NCBI RefSeq assembly: GCF_963662255.1
Contig: NC_085073.1
Coordinates: forward strand, 3,596,001 to 3,660,000
Source of the DNA: Cinclus cinclus
Taxonomy: Eukaryota > Chordata > Aves > Passeriformes > Cinclidae
Reading direction: 5' to 3'
Length of the DNA stretch: 64,000 nt
This document shows positions 10,699-24,500 of this stretch, one piece after another. Under the pieces are notes generated by a model. That model saw only the letters and a list, made by a program, of their open reading frames with translations, made no database searches and was not told the DNA's origin. A program made the translations under genes and the position numbers. Each line of letters opens with the position of its first letter. Position 1 is the stretch's first letter.

Positions 10699-11552
10699 AA
10701 ATAAATTTAGGATTTTTTTTTATCAGAGTGAGGAATTTGACATTGACAAAGCTTGTATCGCACCTGTAACATTGTACAGTCACATCAGTAACTGTGATGG
10801 AAGAAACTGTAAATGCTTGTTTTAAACCAGCTTGACCTAGGATTCCCAAAGTCCTTTTTTTTTCCATTTTGCATTTGTTCATCTTTTTTCTTTTTTTTTT
10901 TGTTTTGTTCAAAATTAGACTAAGTTTAAACTTCATGAAATTACTTGTAGCAGAAATAAAGTACATTATACAAATCACATACATAATAGATGTTAAGTAT
11001 AAAAATGGTATTTACAATAAGTAAACATGGACTATAGAAACACACAGACTCTCACAGCTTCATTCACCTCTCATAAACTCTCAGCATCAGACACAGAAGG
11101 GTGGTTGAGGAGAACTGAAGGTACTTAAAGGACTGTGCCACAAACACCTGAACAAAGGGCAAACTGGAGGAGAATGAGAGTTGGCCGAGATTCTCCAAAA
11201 TCCCCATAGCTCACTTCAGTATCAATTGCACCAACTTTGCCCCACCAACTCTCTGTCCCTATTTCCATGTGCTCACACACCCTCACACACACACCAATGC
11301 TTGTGGTACCATATCAAACTCTGGAATTCTGAAATCGTTCATTACTAATCACTCTGGGGTTTGTTGGTCCATTCTGCCTTGCTTTCCTTTCCTTATTTTT
11401 GTAGAAACTGAAGAGACTGTTCCAAACTGTTCAAGGGGTGTGCCTTGTTAGGATGACACACACCCCCCACTCCCAGGGAATCTTTTTAAAATCCAGTTCT
11501 GAACTACATTCTGTGCTTTAGAGTTTGTGTATATAGTGTAGAGAGCTGTCCC

Positions 11553-11595
11553 TACATATATATATATATGTGTGTATATATATATATGTATATGC
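11553..11595. repeat. TA/TG microsatellite
   Basis: Alternating purine-pyrimidine tract of TA repeats interrupted by TGTGTG, inside the CELF5 3' UTR. Confidence 0.85.
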
Positions 11596-12202
11596 TGCAT
11601 GATGTATAATCTGTCTCTTGGAGGGGGTGCTGGGGGAAAAAATCCCAGAATGGAACCCTCTTCCATCCTATTTTCCTTGCATCTGCTGGGGAAAGCTTTG
11701 CAGCGGGTGCATAAGGAGAATCCTCCTGAATTCAGAGGGAGAAAACGTCCTGTGTCATCTGGAAGGAGAACTGCCCACTCCCCAGTGCTGGTATCCGACA
11801 CAGGGAGGCAGTGTGCAGCCCCTGGGAGCTTCTCTAGCTCTGCTGGAGATTGCATCTGCTCACACTCTCATCTTCTCCTGCCTTCATCAAGAAAATGCTG
11901 TTGCCATGGAGAGCTGTGAAACACGGATCTGTGCCGTGTGTGGGGAGGCAGTGCAGTTCCTCTGAGTAAGGGGACTGGTTTCCTGTGCTTTCAGCCTAAT
12001 CGGGGAGTGCTCGGGGTAGGGCTGGCACCACATCCCAGAAGCTTTGTCTGCAGAAGCCCTTGGAAAGGTAAGACAGAGCTCTCCAGATCCTTAACCAGGC
12101 TGGTGCTAAGGTGGATGAACGACTCAAGCTGAGCAGCTCACTGTGCCCTAATCCTGGAGGAATGTATTTCTCCTTCTTGCTCATGTTGAGCAGAGTGATG
12201 TG

Positions 12203-12215
12203 CTCTCTCTCTCTC

Positions 12216-12251
<36 letters not shown>
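12203..12251. repeat. (CT)n microsatellite
   Basis: About 24 CT dinucleotides with one CGCT interruption near 12228. It appears as a GA tract in the CELF5 3' UTR. Confidence 0.95.
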
Positions 12252-13817
12252 CATCCCCAACTCACCCCCAGCCCCCTTTCCAAAATGTTCAGGCCTATCT
12301 GCAGTGCGTGCTGAGAAGACACTGTTGCAAAGGCAAACCCCTAATTTCCAACACCTCTTGCAAGCAGTCAGTCTCTGAATGGAAAAGTTTGGTCCTGTGA
12401 GCTAGTTTAAAAAAAAAATAGAGACTGTATATATTTATAGTTATCTATGAAAGGGCCAGAAACAGAGTGGGAGGGAGGGAGGGACAGAAGTGAATTTCCA
12501 CACATCACTGCAGTAACCTAGAGACACACCATGGGTTTGCTTGGTCCATGTTCTCCAGCCACACCCCGAGAGGAAGAGCTCCATGTCCCAGGGGCTGCTG
12601 GTTTGCTGGTCCCTTTGCTTTGCACCGTTAGCAGCAAATATGCGAGTCCAGGCGTGGCAAGAATCTTCCTCCTGGGCAGATATTGAGCCTTCTCTTTAAT
12701 TGCATGTCTTGGAGAGGAGGGGAGGAGGAAGATGGGGTGGGTAAGGTGGGAAGCCGAGGAAGGAAAGGGGTGGTGTCAAAAGAGTCGATAAATTTACTGG
12801 CCTCTCTGAAAATCAACCTGAAGCAGAAATTCTTCCTCTGGACTTTCCCTTCACCTGAACAGAAAGGGAGAATGGAGGGAATTGGGAGATTAGGAGGATA
12901 TCTATGCAAACCTCAGGCTTTGAGCTGCTGCTGCTGCTGCTTAAACGTGGAGGACTCTGACCCAAATCAGATCAGCCCTCCCCTGCTCCCCATCTGGAGG
13001 CTGGCAGGAGCTGGCTCTTGGACAGCAGCCCTGCAGGGGCTCACTTTTCTCTGCTTTCCTGTGATCCATGTAAATAATGCGATTGTCCCTTCTTACCCCA
13101 GAAAGCATTTTTCGCAGACTAACTTCAGGGCCCATGTAACAACTGAAAACTACTGGGGTTTAGTCCCTTTTTAGGCAGTCAAAAGCTTTCTGGGAGCAGG
13201 TGGACAGCAGAGTAAAACCTTGCTTAGACCACAAGCAGGCCACTGGAACCATCTGCCTGTCACGGCTCTGAGGGCACTCCCAGGCCCTGATGAACTTGAT
13301 CAGCCCCACCTGCACTGTCTGTCCACATTCTGCCCACAGCTCCAAGAGTCTCCTTACAGCTCTGTGCCATCAGCCTTTGTCTGATTCACAGCATGGAAGT
13401 GCCAGTCTCCACCTGTCCATGGACCTGTCCTGTCCATGGATCTCTTTACCTGGGCTCCAACTCCTGGCTTCCCACCTCGATGTTTATTACTGTCATTACA
13501 GACCTGCCTGGAAATCACTGGACTATATCTGACCCTGTTCACCTTCACCAGACCTGACCCTGATCTTGACTCTCTGGCTTGGCTTTGGGCTTGCCCCATT
13601 GCCACAAATTTGCCTGATGATTGTTGAACCTGGCCATCATCTCCAGGCCTGTTCTGGTCACCCTGCTCAGGTGAAGCTTCTGCCCCACCAGCTGTGTCAC
13701 TGCCTCCACTCCTGGCCTCCCACTCTGCAGGGAGCAGCTGGACCCCTGAGCAGAGCTGTGCCCTGCTGGGGGCAGTTTACCTGTGCTGCAGAAGTGACTC
13801 CTGCTTGCTCACTGCTG

Positions 13818-15503
13818 TCAGTAGGGATGGTTGGCATCCTTGGGCCGTTTCAACTGGACCTTCAAGCGTTTCATGCCAATCTGGAAGCCATTCATAGCCT
13901 GGATAGCAGTCTGTGCACTGGATGGGTTGTCAAAGCTCACAAAACCTGATGGAAGGACACAGGATGGATGACAATGGCACTGTTGGTGCCATGTCCTGTA
14001 TTGCCGTCATTTTTATTGATCATGCTTCCCTTGCCTGCACTTACCAAAACACTTGCTCTGGTTGGTGGCACGATCCATGAACACCTTGGAGGAGATGATA
14101 TTGCCAAAGGGCAGGAACATCTGCATCAGCTCATTGTCTCCAAACTCCTGGGGGAGATGGTAGATGAAGAGATTGCAGCCTTCAGGACCTGCAGGTACGA
14201 GGGTGATGGGGAAGGACAAAACAGAAAGGGCCCAGAGGGCAGGGGAAGAGAAATGGGCTCAACTCACAGCACAGCACTGGAGGAGAGCCCTAGCACTGCC
14301 TCCTTCTGCTCTGACCTCCCCGTGCTTGTCTCTGTCACTGCTCCACAAAGGTATCAAGGGCTCTCAAAGAGCAACTGGGAGAGTCTATACAAAATTAGAG
14401 TTTCTGGAGACCAGATTCTCTTTCAGAGCTTGCCTAGTTCCTACACAGGGTGCTGGACACAACCAGCTCTGTGAGTGTCTGGGTGCTGTTTTGCTGGAAT
14501 GAAATCAGCTGAGGTGAGAGCTCACAGGTCCCCCAGTCCTAGGACAGTGGCAGGCACTGCTGTGTGAAGGTTGCTGTTGTAGCACTCCTGCAGTGTTGCC
14601 TTCAGTCCAGAAGCCACAGCCTTAATTGGAAACCTCCTGGAATGCCACACATCCAATTTATGGGCTGAACTGGTCCTGTCCAATCTTTCACGGGCTCCTT
14701 AGGAGCACAAGAAGCTGCTCCCTTACTGACACTTGCTCTACCAATTAGGTGCAGAGAGAATGCCTTTGCCTCCAAATTCTATTCCAGCCAGTTTTGAAGT
14801 TGAAAATAAATTCAGTAGGCTATGAAAGTTGAAAAGAGAGGAGAGTACATTGGAGAGGCTGGTTGGACTGGTTCCACTTCAGTTCTGGCACCAGCAAAGA
14901 GAAGGATGAGTGCTCTTTGCCCCTGAATGCATAGGGAAGGTGCTGCCTCTCGTCCCCTTTGGTGTGAAAGGTGTTCCAGGGCCTACTGCCCCTTTGCACC
15001 TGACAGCATCTGGCCAAATGTGAGGTCAGGAAACATCCTGTGATCCTCAGTCCACTCACTGCAAACATGTGGCTGTTTCCATACCCCAGCTCCAGAATCA
15101 AAGATCAGTGGACAAAAACTAGTGCTGTCTCCTCTCCATTGGCTCTGTTGTGCAGATAAGCTCCACAAATCCCACCCACACCACCAGACACCCCTATTGC
15201 CCCTCTGCTCCTCACCTTCTCGCTGCTGCTGCTGCAGGATGGGAGGCTGCTGAGGGATGCTCTGTGCAATGGGGGTGATGGTGGTGGTTGGATACACAGC
15301 TGTAGCCCAAGGAGACAGAACAAACCATTTACCTGAGGATCTGGTCAGCCACACAAGGGCCTGAGGGAGACAAGGGAAGCTGGTACCTGCATACTGCTGA
15401 ACTCCTGTGAAGGCTGGGTGCAAAGTCTCTGCTACTGAAGGGCTCTGGGCTGCAGAGAAAAACACCATCAGACGCACAGCAAAGGGAATCACTCAGGCAT
15501 TCC

Positions 15504-15545
<42 letters not shown>

Positions 15546-18500
15546 TGCTGTTTCCCACCCTCACCCCCAGGTGAGTCTCAGTGCCTGGCTGAGAGGGATC
15601 TACAAAAGTGTGGGGAATTCAGAAAAGAGGAACTAATTGCAGTTGCTCAGGTCTCTGCATGGTGGGGTTTTTTTACAGCTCTCAATACCTGAATATGGCA
15701 CAAGGCCATTGGTGTAAACTGTTTCCAAGGTTGGATGCCCATTTGGGAATGGTACCACTCCAGTGAATCCATTGGAAATGGGTGCCACCAGTCCTGGCAT
15801 GGCTGCTGTTCCCAGGAGAGGTGGTGAATGTAGCCCTGGAGAACAAGAAGAGAGGACAGCTTACGAAAGTCAAGGTCCCACAAATCCCCTGCTCCCCCCT
15901 TCCACCTGCCTGGCAAGACTGCTGTGTATAAGCCATTATCTCTTCTATTTGGCATGTGGAGATGACAGAGTGGTGCTAGAACCTTCACAAAATGAAGTGG
16001 AAAGTGGAAAGAGTATGAGAACTGCCAGACCTGAGTGCTTAGAGTTGTGGGGGAACATCTTTGATGTGGGTTTGAACAGCATCTGGCATGACACATGTCT
16101 GTTCTGACACTGCTGACCTCAGAGTCAAGTGCAATGCTGGGAACCCTGTCCTTTTACTAAAACTGCATCAAAAATACACAGCTGTAGGGCAAGAGAATGT
16201 ATGTTGAGGGTGTCAGGGGGTTGCAGGAATTTGTGCAGAGCTGAGACTGCTGTGCTCAGAGGCTGCATTGCTGGAAAGGAGAGAGCAAATGCAGCTGCAG
16301 AGCCTGGAGGTGCAGAACTGTTTTACCTGGGCGGGCCCCGTGCTGAGTGCTGGGGCAGGAGGCTCCCTGGCCGGGCAGCCCTCACCTGACGCTGGTGCAA
16401 TGGGAGTGGCTGGCAGCCCGTTGAGACTGACGGCACCGATCTGCTGGATGTGGCACGGGGAGAAGGCGACGCCCGGGCTCAGGTAGCTGCCGTGGGAGGT
16501 GGAGAGAACCGTGGTCTGCTGCTGCATCAGCTGCAAGGCAGGACCGTGCAGTCAGGGCCTGGGGCCTCCCGCTGCCAGAGCCCTGCAGAGCTGGAGGAGG
16601 CTGCGCAGACCAGCCCGGCTGTCACCTCCCCCAGGTCCTGCCACCTGCCCTGGAGCCTCCCCTGACACCGCCAGACCTGCTGGGGTGGGCAGTGGTGGCC
16701 GCCCAGTCCCCACTGCTGGGGCCCACGAGGTCCCTGCAGCCACACAGCTGCTGCCCCTGCCCATGTGGGACAGTGGCCTGGTCATCCGTGAGAGCCCGAG
16801 AGCTGGGCACAGCTCCCTGTGCTGCAGGCAGGGGACACAGCTCAGGGGACATCCCAGTCCACAAAGCCAGGGCCACAGCTGGGTACCTCCATGTCTCCCC
16901 CTCTCCATGGACCAGCAGCCTTGAGGGGTTGTGGCTCACTCAGCGGGGCACAGGGCACAGGGCAGGCCCTTTTGGCTCACAGAGCTCCTGCAGTGGGGAG
17001 GGAACGGGTCAGGGCTGTACCCCTGGCACCCAGCAGCACCATCTCCCCACAGCCCCTTGCACTGTCGGGCACAGGCCCCTCTCCCTGGTCACTTCTCCCA
17101 GGACAGCGCCAGATATTAAATAACACAGCCTTGCCTCAGAACAGGGCCCAAATCCCTCTGCTTTTGCTCAGCCTCCACAAGCAGATTGTGCTGGGAGACA
17201 CGCAGGGCTCACTCTGGCACAGGTACCCTGCTGCGCAACCAGGTGTGTGCCCAGGCCCAGTTCCTGTGGCCTGCTTTGCCCTCAGAGGTCTGGCTCATGA
17301 TCCCCTGAGCTCAGCCTGTCCCCTGGCACTGGCCTGCACCCTGGGGCCAGGGGACATCAGCTCTTCGTGGTGCCATGACACATCTGCCAAGGCAGAGATG
17401 CACAAAAGGAAGGGTAGGAGGGTTAAGAGAAAAAATAAATCCTTCTGGTCCTATGTGACCATCAGTGGGAGCATAAGATGCCCTCAGAGTGCAGTGTCAA
17501 AAAAGACTTGGTTCTGGATGCAAAATTATCCAGCCCTTATCAGCTTTGTCTTCACATCAAGCAAGAAGACCAGGGGAGGCACAGGCATGGCTCTTAGGAA
17601 AGCAGAGTTTCTCAGGAGGAGCTGAGGGGTGACACAAGGCAAAACCCAAGGGAACATCAAAAATCTTCCTGACATTGCCACATCCCACTGTCTGCTTTGC
17701 AACACAAACACACAGCTGCCCAGCAGCCTACGTCTTCACCAAGGCCTGAAGTCAGTAAGGCACTTTGGCCCAGGGCTGAGCTGAAGGATCTGGCAACTGT
17801 GAAAAGTTTGTGGCTAGCTAAACCTCCCAGTTTGCTCCACACAGAAGCTGATCATGGCTTTTGCACAAAAAGAAGAGGAATTTCATGGCAGGGCTGCCTC
17901 TGTAAGCTGGTACAAGTGAAGCCACAGAGTGAAATTGGCTCGAGCCCTTTTTGGGGATGGGTGAGTGTCCCAGACCCATCCCAACACGGGGGCTCTGGGG
18001 CAGGGGGACTGGCAGCACAGGAGTCCCTCCTGTGCCATTCAATCCAGAAAGGACAAGCCCTGGTATCACCTCTCTGATGATCCCTGGCTCCCCTGGAGCT
18101 GGACTCACTCCTGTCACTGGGAGCCAGCCCGAGCCAAGGCTGCAGTGAAATGTGGCCTCCCTGGGGTCATAGGCCCTGCTGAGCCTCTCTGAAGAGCCCC
18201 CATGTGCTCCTGCTCCTGTCCCCACACTGTCCCCACTCCACAGTGCAGGAACCAACACGTTTCCTACTCACTCTGTGAATATTGATCTTCTCTTTTCTCA
18301 TCAATGCCTGTTCTGTGCTGGGCTCTGGTTGGGCCAAGGCCTCCACCTGGCTGCATGAGCACCAAATAGGGACTCTGGAATTGTTCTCATCACTTACATA
18401 AAATTACCATAATGAACCATAAGAGCAGAAATAAAAGGGGGGGAGGTGTGAACAAATTATGTTTTGTGTTTGGAACTAATTGATTTATGATATACAAGAA

Positions 18501-21500
18501 ATATTCAAGCATTATAAGTACTTAGTAAATTGCTCTAGCTTCTTTTTTAAGACTTCAGGCCTCTTTTGTACTGATAATTTTTTTTCAGCTCCCAAACATT
18601 TCCCTGAGTCCACCTGAACTAACTTGTTGAATAAAATGAACTCATTTGCAGAGGCACTTGGGATCAAGACCTGATTTAAGCACTGAAACAAACTGCTTTC
18701 AGATGCTTAGCCAGTTCGACTTCCCAGATGAGACTTTTTATTACAGTTTCAGCTAATATGCACTGTTTGACTATTTTAAGTACCTTATTTTGCATATTTG
18801 CATAGATCTGAATAACTTAAGACTGAACTTAGTGTATGATTATTTCATGTTTAATTTGAGATAGTTTTTGAAGAAGGTTATTAATATAAATTTAAAACAG
18901 ACAACTGAAAACAAAACAAAAACAACCCATGCTCTAAACTTCTTCCTAAAGCCCTGGGGAGCACTTTGGCTTGGTAACTCAGCAAACCCTGTGGGGACAG
19001 GGAGAGAAGCTGTTGTGTATTAAATTATGGCTACAAGAACCTGTGATGCCTCTGATGCACCAGCTCACCCCAGCAGCACTCACTCCTGTCAGTCTGCTTC
19101 AGCCACATCCAGAATCCAGGTCCAGCTGCATCTCCCAGCCCTGGGAGGACCTTGAGTGCAGCATCTACTCCTCCAAGCCCAGAATCAGGAAAGAGTGAGG
19201 GATTTTGGGTTTCCCCTAAGCCCTGGCTTATCAGAGGTCCCAGCTCCCAAGAGATGCCCATGGCAGAACATTTTGAAGAACCATAAGGAGATTCAGCATG
19301 GAAATCTCTCTCTTTTGCCCCGACTTTCAGAGATGTTTGATGGCATTCCAAAGGCTGACACCCTCTCCCTCTGATGGTGGCACTGTGTGTGTGTGTTTGG
19401 ACTGGCTGGGATCTCTCCTCCAGAAGGGAGACCAAAGACAGAGATGGCACAAGAGAAGAAACAGTCAAGTGTGCGGTCAGTGCCTCAGGGAAATTAATAA
19501 GGAGAACCAAACCCAGTGGAAAGTAAGAGGAAAGGAAGGAAAAAATCCCCCAAAAATGGGAGACAGGCTGAGTCTTGAGTGAAGGGGAAAGTCAAAACAA
19601 AGTCACAGAGCAGGAAGGCCAGTGAAGAATCAGAGAGAGAGCAACACAGTAACACACACAGCTGAGGAGAAAGAAGATGCAGACAAGCAAGGAGGCACAG
19701 CTTAGACCTGACTGCCTTCTTGTCATCAGCAGGGGTTCCTGAGGATTAAAAGACTGAGTCTGGAAGCTCTCACTGCTCCTCCTCCTTACACAGCCTGGAC
19801 CTCAGCTGATAAAGCACCTCCTGCCATTATAACCTCACTGTGCAGTCCATTCCTGCCTTCTTCACCACCAAACCATGCCCAAGCCAGGGCCATCTCTAGG
19901 ACAGCAGGAGACACACCAGCATGATCATCTCATGGCTCACCCACAGCTGAGATAAGCTACAACTTTTGACCTCATGTGCAGCTGGCTCCTGGGCTGGACA
20001 GAAAAGAAGGATACTGGTAAAAGGTGGTACCTGGTCACAAAGGGTTCCTCAAATAATCTGTGTTGGATCAAAACAATGTCTGGCTTGCAAATTTCCCCGA
20101 AGTTATGGAGCCTGATATGTATTTCCTTTTTTCTCATCTATACTCCTGCCATACATTTAAAATGCATTTGGCAGTTTCTGGGGAATCTTTGAGGAAACAG
20201 CCAACAGCTGAGAAGCAGTTTGTTCTCTGTCGTGTGAAGGAAAGGATGGCACATCAAAGACCTGCTGAAGCCAGAGGAGGTGTCCACACACACAAGAAGA
20301 ACAGGTTTATTTGCACTCCCCCCTAGAAAATTATTTTCAGCATCTACTTTTGACTTCTCTAGACACAAGAATCTCCTGCCTTGAGCAATTTTTGAGCCTC
20401 CTTCCATGGGCTTTACACTTGGCAGCAGAGACCTGAAAATGACATTCACTAGGGAGGCTCAAACAATGCTCCACCACAGCTGATCTGGGATTTGTTGAGT
20501 TTGGGACCTACCTCGAACATCAGTGGCAATTGCCACCTTGGCTCCAAAACAAGGAGGTTCTCTCACTAAAACCCAAAGCACAGCCAGGCTGCTGAAACAC
20601 CTCTGGCTCTCTGCTACCCACTGCTCCCTCTCCAGCACCTTGCAAACTCCACAGTCCCACTGGCCAAGAGAGAAAACCTGAGAGCCAAGGATAGCACTGG
20701 GGGAAATAGGGCCCTCCTGGGAATTTCAGCAGAGAAATAAATTTGTGAAGCTGGGTCCAAGAGCTCTCCAGCTGCTCCAAAACCGGAGAGACAAACATTT
20801 GTGCCACAAAGCCAGAGGAAGGGTTCACAAGTTGGTGTCATAGGTCTGCCAGATGTCACCCAGGAACCAGTGCTCTGAGCTCTCCTCATAACAAGACACA
20901 AAGGTCATGACTGACCTGTTCCCAACACCTCCAGAACAGAGAAACCCCAGGCTCACTTCGAGAAGGCCCCAGCTCTCCCCTGCCCCCCCCCCCCCCCATT
21001 TTCAGAGAAAAATGCACAAAAACTGTGCAAGACAAGGCAGCTGAGTGGAGAAACGAGGCAGGAGCGCTCCCAGGTGCTGGGAAGCTTTCCCCCAGTGGCC
21101 AGGAGATGAGTTTGTGGTGTCCCAGGGGCTGCCCGGGGCCAGCAGGGCAGCGTTCCCCACCCACCCCAGCGGGATACTCACAGCCTGCGCATAGGCGCTG
21201 TATGGGCTGAACGGCAGGGAGAGAGATGGAGTGAAAATGCCCAGCTGCCCCACCATTTGCTGCATACGGCGCAGGGTCCTCTCCTTATCTGTGTCAGCAA
21301 ACTTCACCACTAGACTGGAGGAGGCACCCTAGGCACAGAGAGGAGACAGAGAGGAGGCAGGAGAGAAGAGGCGTGGGACAGCCAGAGAGTCAGCGGTCAG
21401 GCAAGGGAGGATGGGGCAGGACAGGTGGCAGAGAGGAGTGGGAAGAGGAGCGGAAGAGCAAATATTGGCGTGGAAGTGATGGGGAACTGCCTGGAACCTG

Positions 21501-24500
21501 GGCTGTGCCCTTCCCCATTCAACCCTTCCCTCTCACACCCTTGACCCTTCAGGTGAAACTCACACCTGAGCCTTACGCAGCTGCCTACATGGATGCACAC
21601 ATCCCTTGCTGCTCTCACCAGGTGACGGTGCAGCCAGGAACACCCAGGGTATCGATGGCCACAAGCACCATCGCTCCACCACGAGCTTGGCTGGGCAGGC
21701 AGAGCAGCTTCTGGCAGCTGGGAATTCCCTGGTTGCAGCAGTGCACTGTCCTGTCCATGAGGTGTCCCAGTCTCAGGTTGGAGTTTGCCAGAGATGAGGC
21801 CACAGCTGCAGTTCCACTTGCACAGGAAGGCCCAGCTACAGCCACACAGCCACGCAACAAGGCACAGAGGGCTCCCACCCACACCCAGCCCGCCCCAGGG
21901 GCCTCCTCTACTGCCCAAATAAGAGAAGCCAAAGAGTGCTCAGACACTGAAGCCCTGACCACCCATGTGGCTGAACTATCAGCTTTCACCCTGCTCGCTT
22001 TTGAACTACTCCAGTAGCTGTTTCCAAGACAAAATCATGGCCTGATTTTTGGCTCTCTTTTATTTAGCTTTTATAGCTGCTAATGCTGTCACTCCCAGTC
22101 TGGATGAACACAGCCACAAACAGTCCAGGGGACAGGATGGTCACTACGAGTGGAGCACTCACACACCCACACACCTCCCAACCACACCAGCTGGACACTG
22201 CTGTTGAACCTGTCGTGGTTTTTTGGAGAGTGTGGGGAGGTCCCTGCAACAGGGAAATGGGACAAGGATTAGGAATAGGGTAGGTCCCCTGGCCTTATAC
22301 TCACGGGCATTGTCTGGCTGCCATGGAGTGCGTGGATTGCTGCCTGAGCCTCTGTGTGAGATGAGAACTTTACAAAAGCACAGCCTGGAAAGGGACAGAA
22401 AGAGCACAGGAGATTGCAGTGACAGGACTGCTGTGAAAGTGCCATCACACAAGAGACAGTGTCTGTATCTCAGGTAAGGCAAAGGAAAGCCACCCCAAAG
22501 AAGCAGGGAACAAAAAGGATGACTCATCCCAAGTCCTCTATCCTGGAAAAAAGAGGAAGGGTCTCAAATTATTACTTTAATGATATACTCTACAAATGGT
22601 GACACCATCTCCACCCTTGCCCCTGATCACCTCTTCCCCAGGTTCTCTGTGGACCCCTCTTTGTGGGCACAAACACTTCAACCTGCAGTCCCAGATGGAC
22701 AGAACAGGCTCGCGAGTGACCCTGATAGCTCAGCTAATCGTGCTTGGATTCCCCTCCTGTTCCCTCTCTGCCCACCTTCCCCAATCCCTCCTGGCAGCAG
22801 AGGACTCTTTGCCCTGCTCCCTATTCCTGGCTGTTTTATGTGTTCCCATGAATACAGGGAGGGGAATGAGTGCCCCAGTGGGAAGGTGAGGCTGGTGAGC
22901 GCTACCCAGAGCAGGGACAAAGGGCAGGACACACAGAGGGTTCACACCTTTGCTGTTCCCATCAGGTCCACGGAGCACCGTGCATTCATCAATGACCCCA
23001 AACGGTTCAAAGAGCCGGAGCACGTCATCCTCAGACTGCTGCTTATTTAACATGCCCACAAAGAGCTTCCTGTCCCCTAGGGGCAAACACAGAAACATCA
23101 ACCTTCTATGAGGCTTGCAGTCCAGAGCAGGAGGAGAGGAACACTTATGCACAAAACAGCCTGGTGTTAAAAACATGCCTGGCATGGAAACGATTTGCTG
23201 TTGGCTGAAATGCTTCCAGGGGTGAAAATGCAGGGTCTGCCCAAGCTCCTCAAACCTCCAAGGGTTTCTGTGGCTTCCCCTGTCCTATCTTCCCCGATGG
23301 AAAACAAAGGATTAATAATTTCCTTTCATCCATTAGCCTTTTCCTTCGAATAATCCAAAAGAAATGATAGTAAGAAAAACTGTCTGGGCAATCCCATTTC
23401 TATTGATCAGCAGGTGAAGTCCAACAGGTGCCTTAGGAAATACAGCAAACCAACCCAGGCAGGGTGATATATTCCAGGACCTTTAACTTCTGTTTCCTTT
23501 TCCTTTTCTCCAAGACCACCATTTCCTTAGCTGCCATGTAACCAAGCATCTTGATTTCCATTTGCCCTTCCCCACTCCAATCCAACCAGCTATCTCCCAA
23601 GACCTGGGATAAACCCTGGCATCCTGGATTCCAATCTGCCTCACTGTAGGATCACCCAAACACCAGACAGTTGGGTGAAGGCCAACCATCAGCTCCATGG
23701 TCCCTGCTTCCCTCTCTCCAGTGGCACTGGGTACCCGTGTCACACTGGCAGGGAGCTGGCAGAGTGGCCAACACATCCAGGACTTTGAGCTGGGTTCGTC
23801 CTCAAAGAGAGAAGTGAGGATTATGGTTTTGTTGGGATGGGTAAGTGTGGAGGCAAGGAAGGTGCAAAGTGCCTTCTCCCACTCTCTCACCCCCTCAGCA
23901 CCCACAGGAGCCCATCCCATACCTGTCCAGGCAAGCACAAACACAGCAGCGTTTGGGGCCGCATCCTCACCAGACCGATGTGAACAGCAGTAAAACAGCA
24001 CAACACTGCAATCCCAGCCCAAACGCCAGCCCAACCTCTGTTTTTGCCAGGGAACAGAGCCAACCCTCCCCCAGTGCCCCAGATCTGTGTGGGGAGACAC
24101 GGCCCAGGGGAGGGAACGTGTGGGGACGTGGCTGAGCAGCAGTGCCAGAGGATTCCTTATTGTTAGCGACAGGATCAGAGGGGCTGGCTCCAAACAAACC
24201 AATGCAATGTGACGCACGTCAGGGGCAATAGCAAGGGAGCTGCTCTCTGTTTGAGAGTGCAGTGACCTGAAAAACAACAGGTCTTGGAGCTACAGCAGCA
24301 GAGCAGCTCCAGGGGTGCTGTCTATGGATGCCAGGCAAGGATGGCACATGACACATTCCCACTGTCACCAAGGCTCGCCCCAGCCCCTGTCCTGCTCCTC
24401 TTGGCTCAGGGGATGGTTCCCCACCCAGGTAAGGAAGGAAGGCACCTTCCCTGCTGCTCAGCCACGTACAGATGAACTCAGCAGCACACACACAGGCAGG

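Larger units (their letters stand above)
10680..13817 (-). other. CELF5: CELF5 3' UTR
   Basis: From the CELF5 stop codon to the proposed poly(A) signal there are about 3.1 kb without a supported exon. The transcript-sense strand has UG-rich stretches (reverse of 11272-11295 and of about 11450-11460), an alternating UA/CA tract (11553-11595), a GA tract (reverse of the CT run at 12203-12251), and A-rich and T-rich runs near the end (10853-10908). A long AU- and GU-containing 3' UTR is usual for CELF genes. The exact end is inferred, and an earlier site could also be used. Confidence 0.55.
16531..21181 (-). other. CELF5: CELF5 intron 6
   Basis: About 4.65 kb. The half nearest exon 7 is GC-rich with many chance open frames. 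The middle, 18390-18930, is a distinct AT-rich island described separately. A run of 15 C lies near exon 6. I see no additional exon. Confidence 0.7.

Noticed and set aside
16819..17625. 268-codon plus-strand frame in CELF5 intron 6
   Set aside because: It is antisense to CELF5 and low in complexity (Pro, Ser, Leu, Gly), with no family resemblance.
23483..24277. 264-codon minus-strand frame in CELF5 intron 3
   Set aside because: It lacks splice support, conserved domains and biased codon use, and starts without a clear context. It is a chance frame in moderately GC-rich intron.
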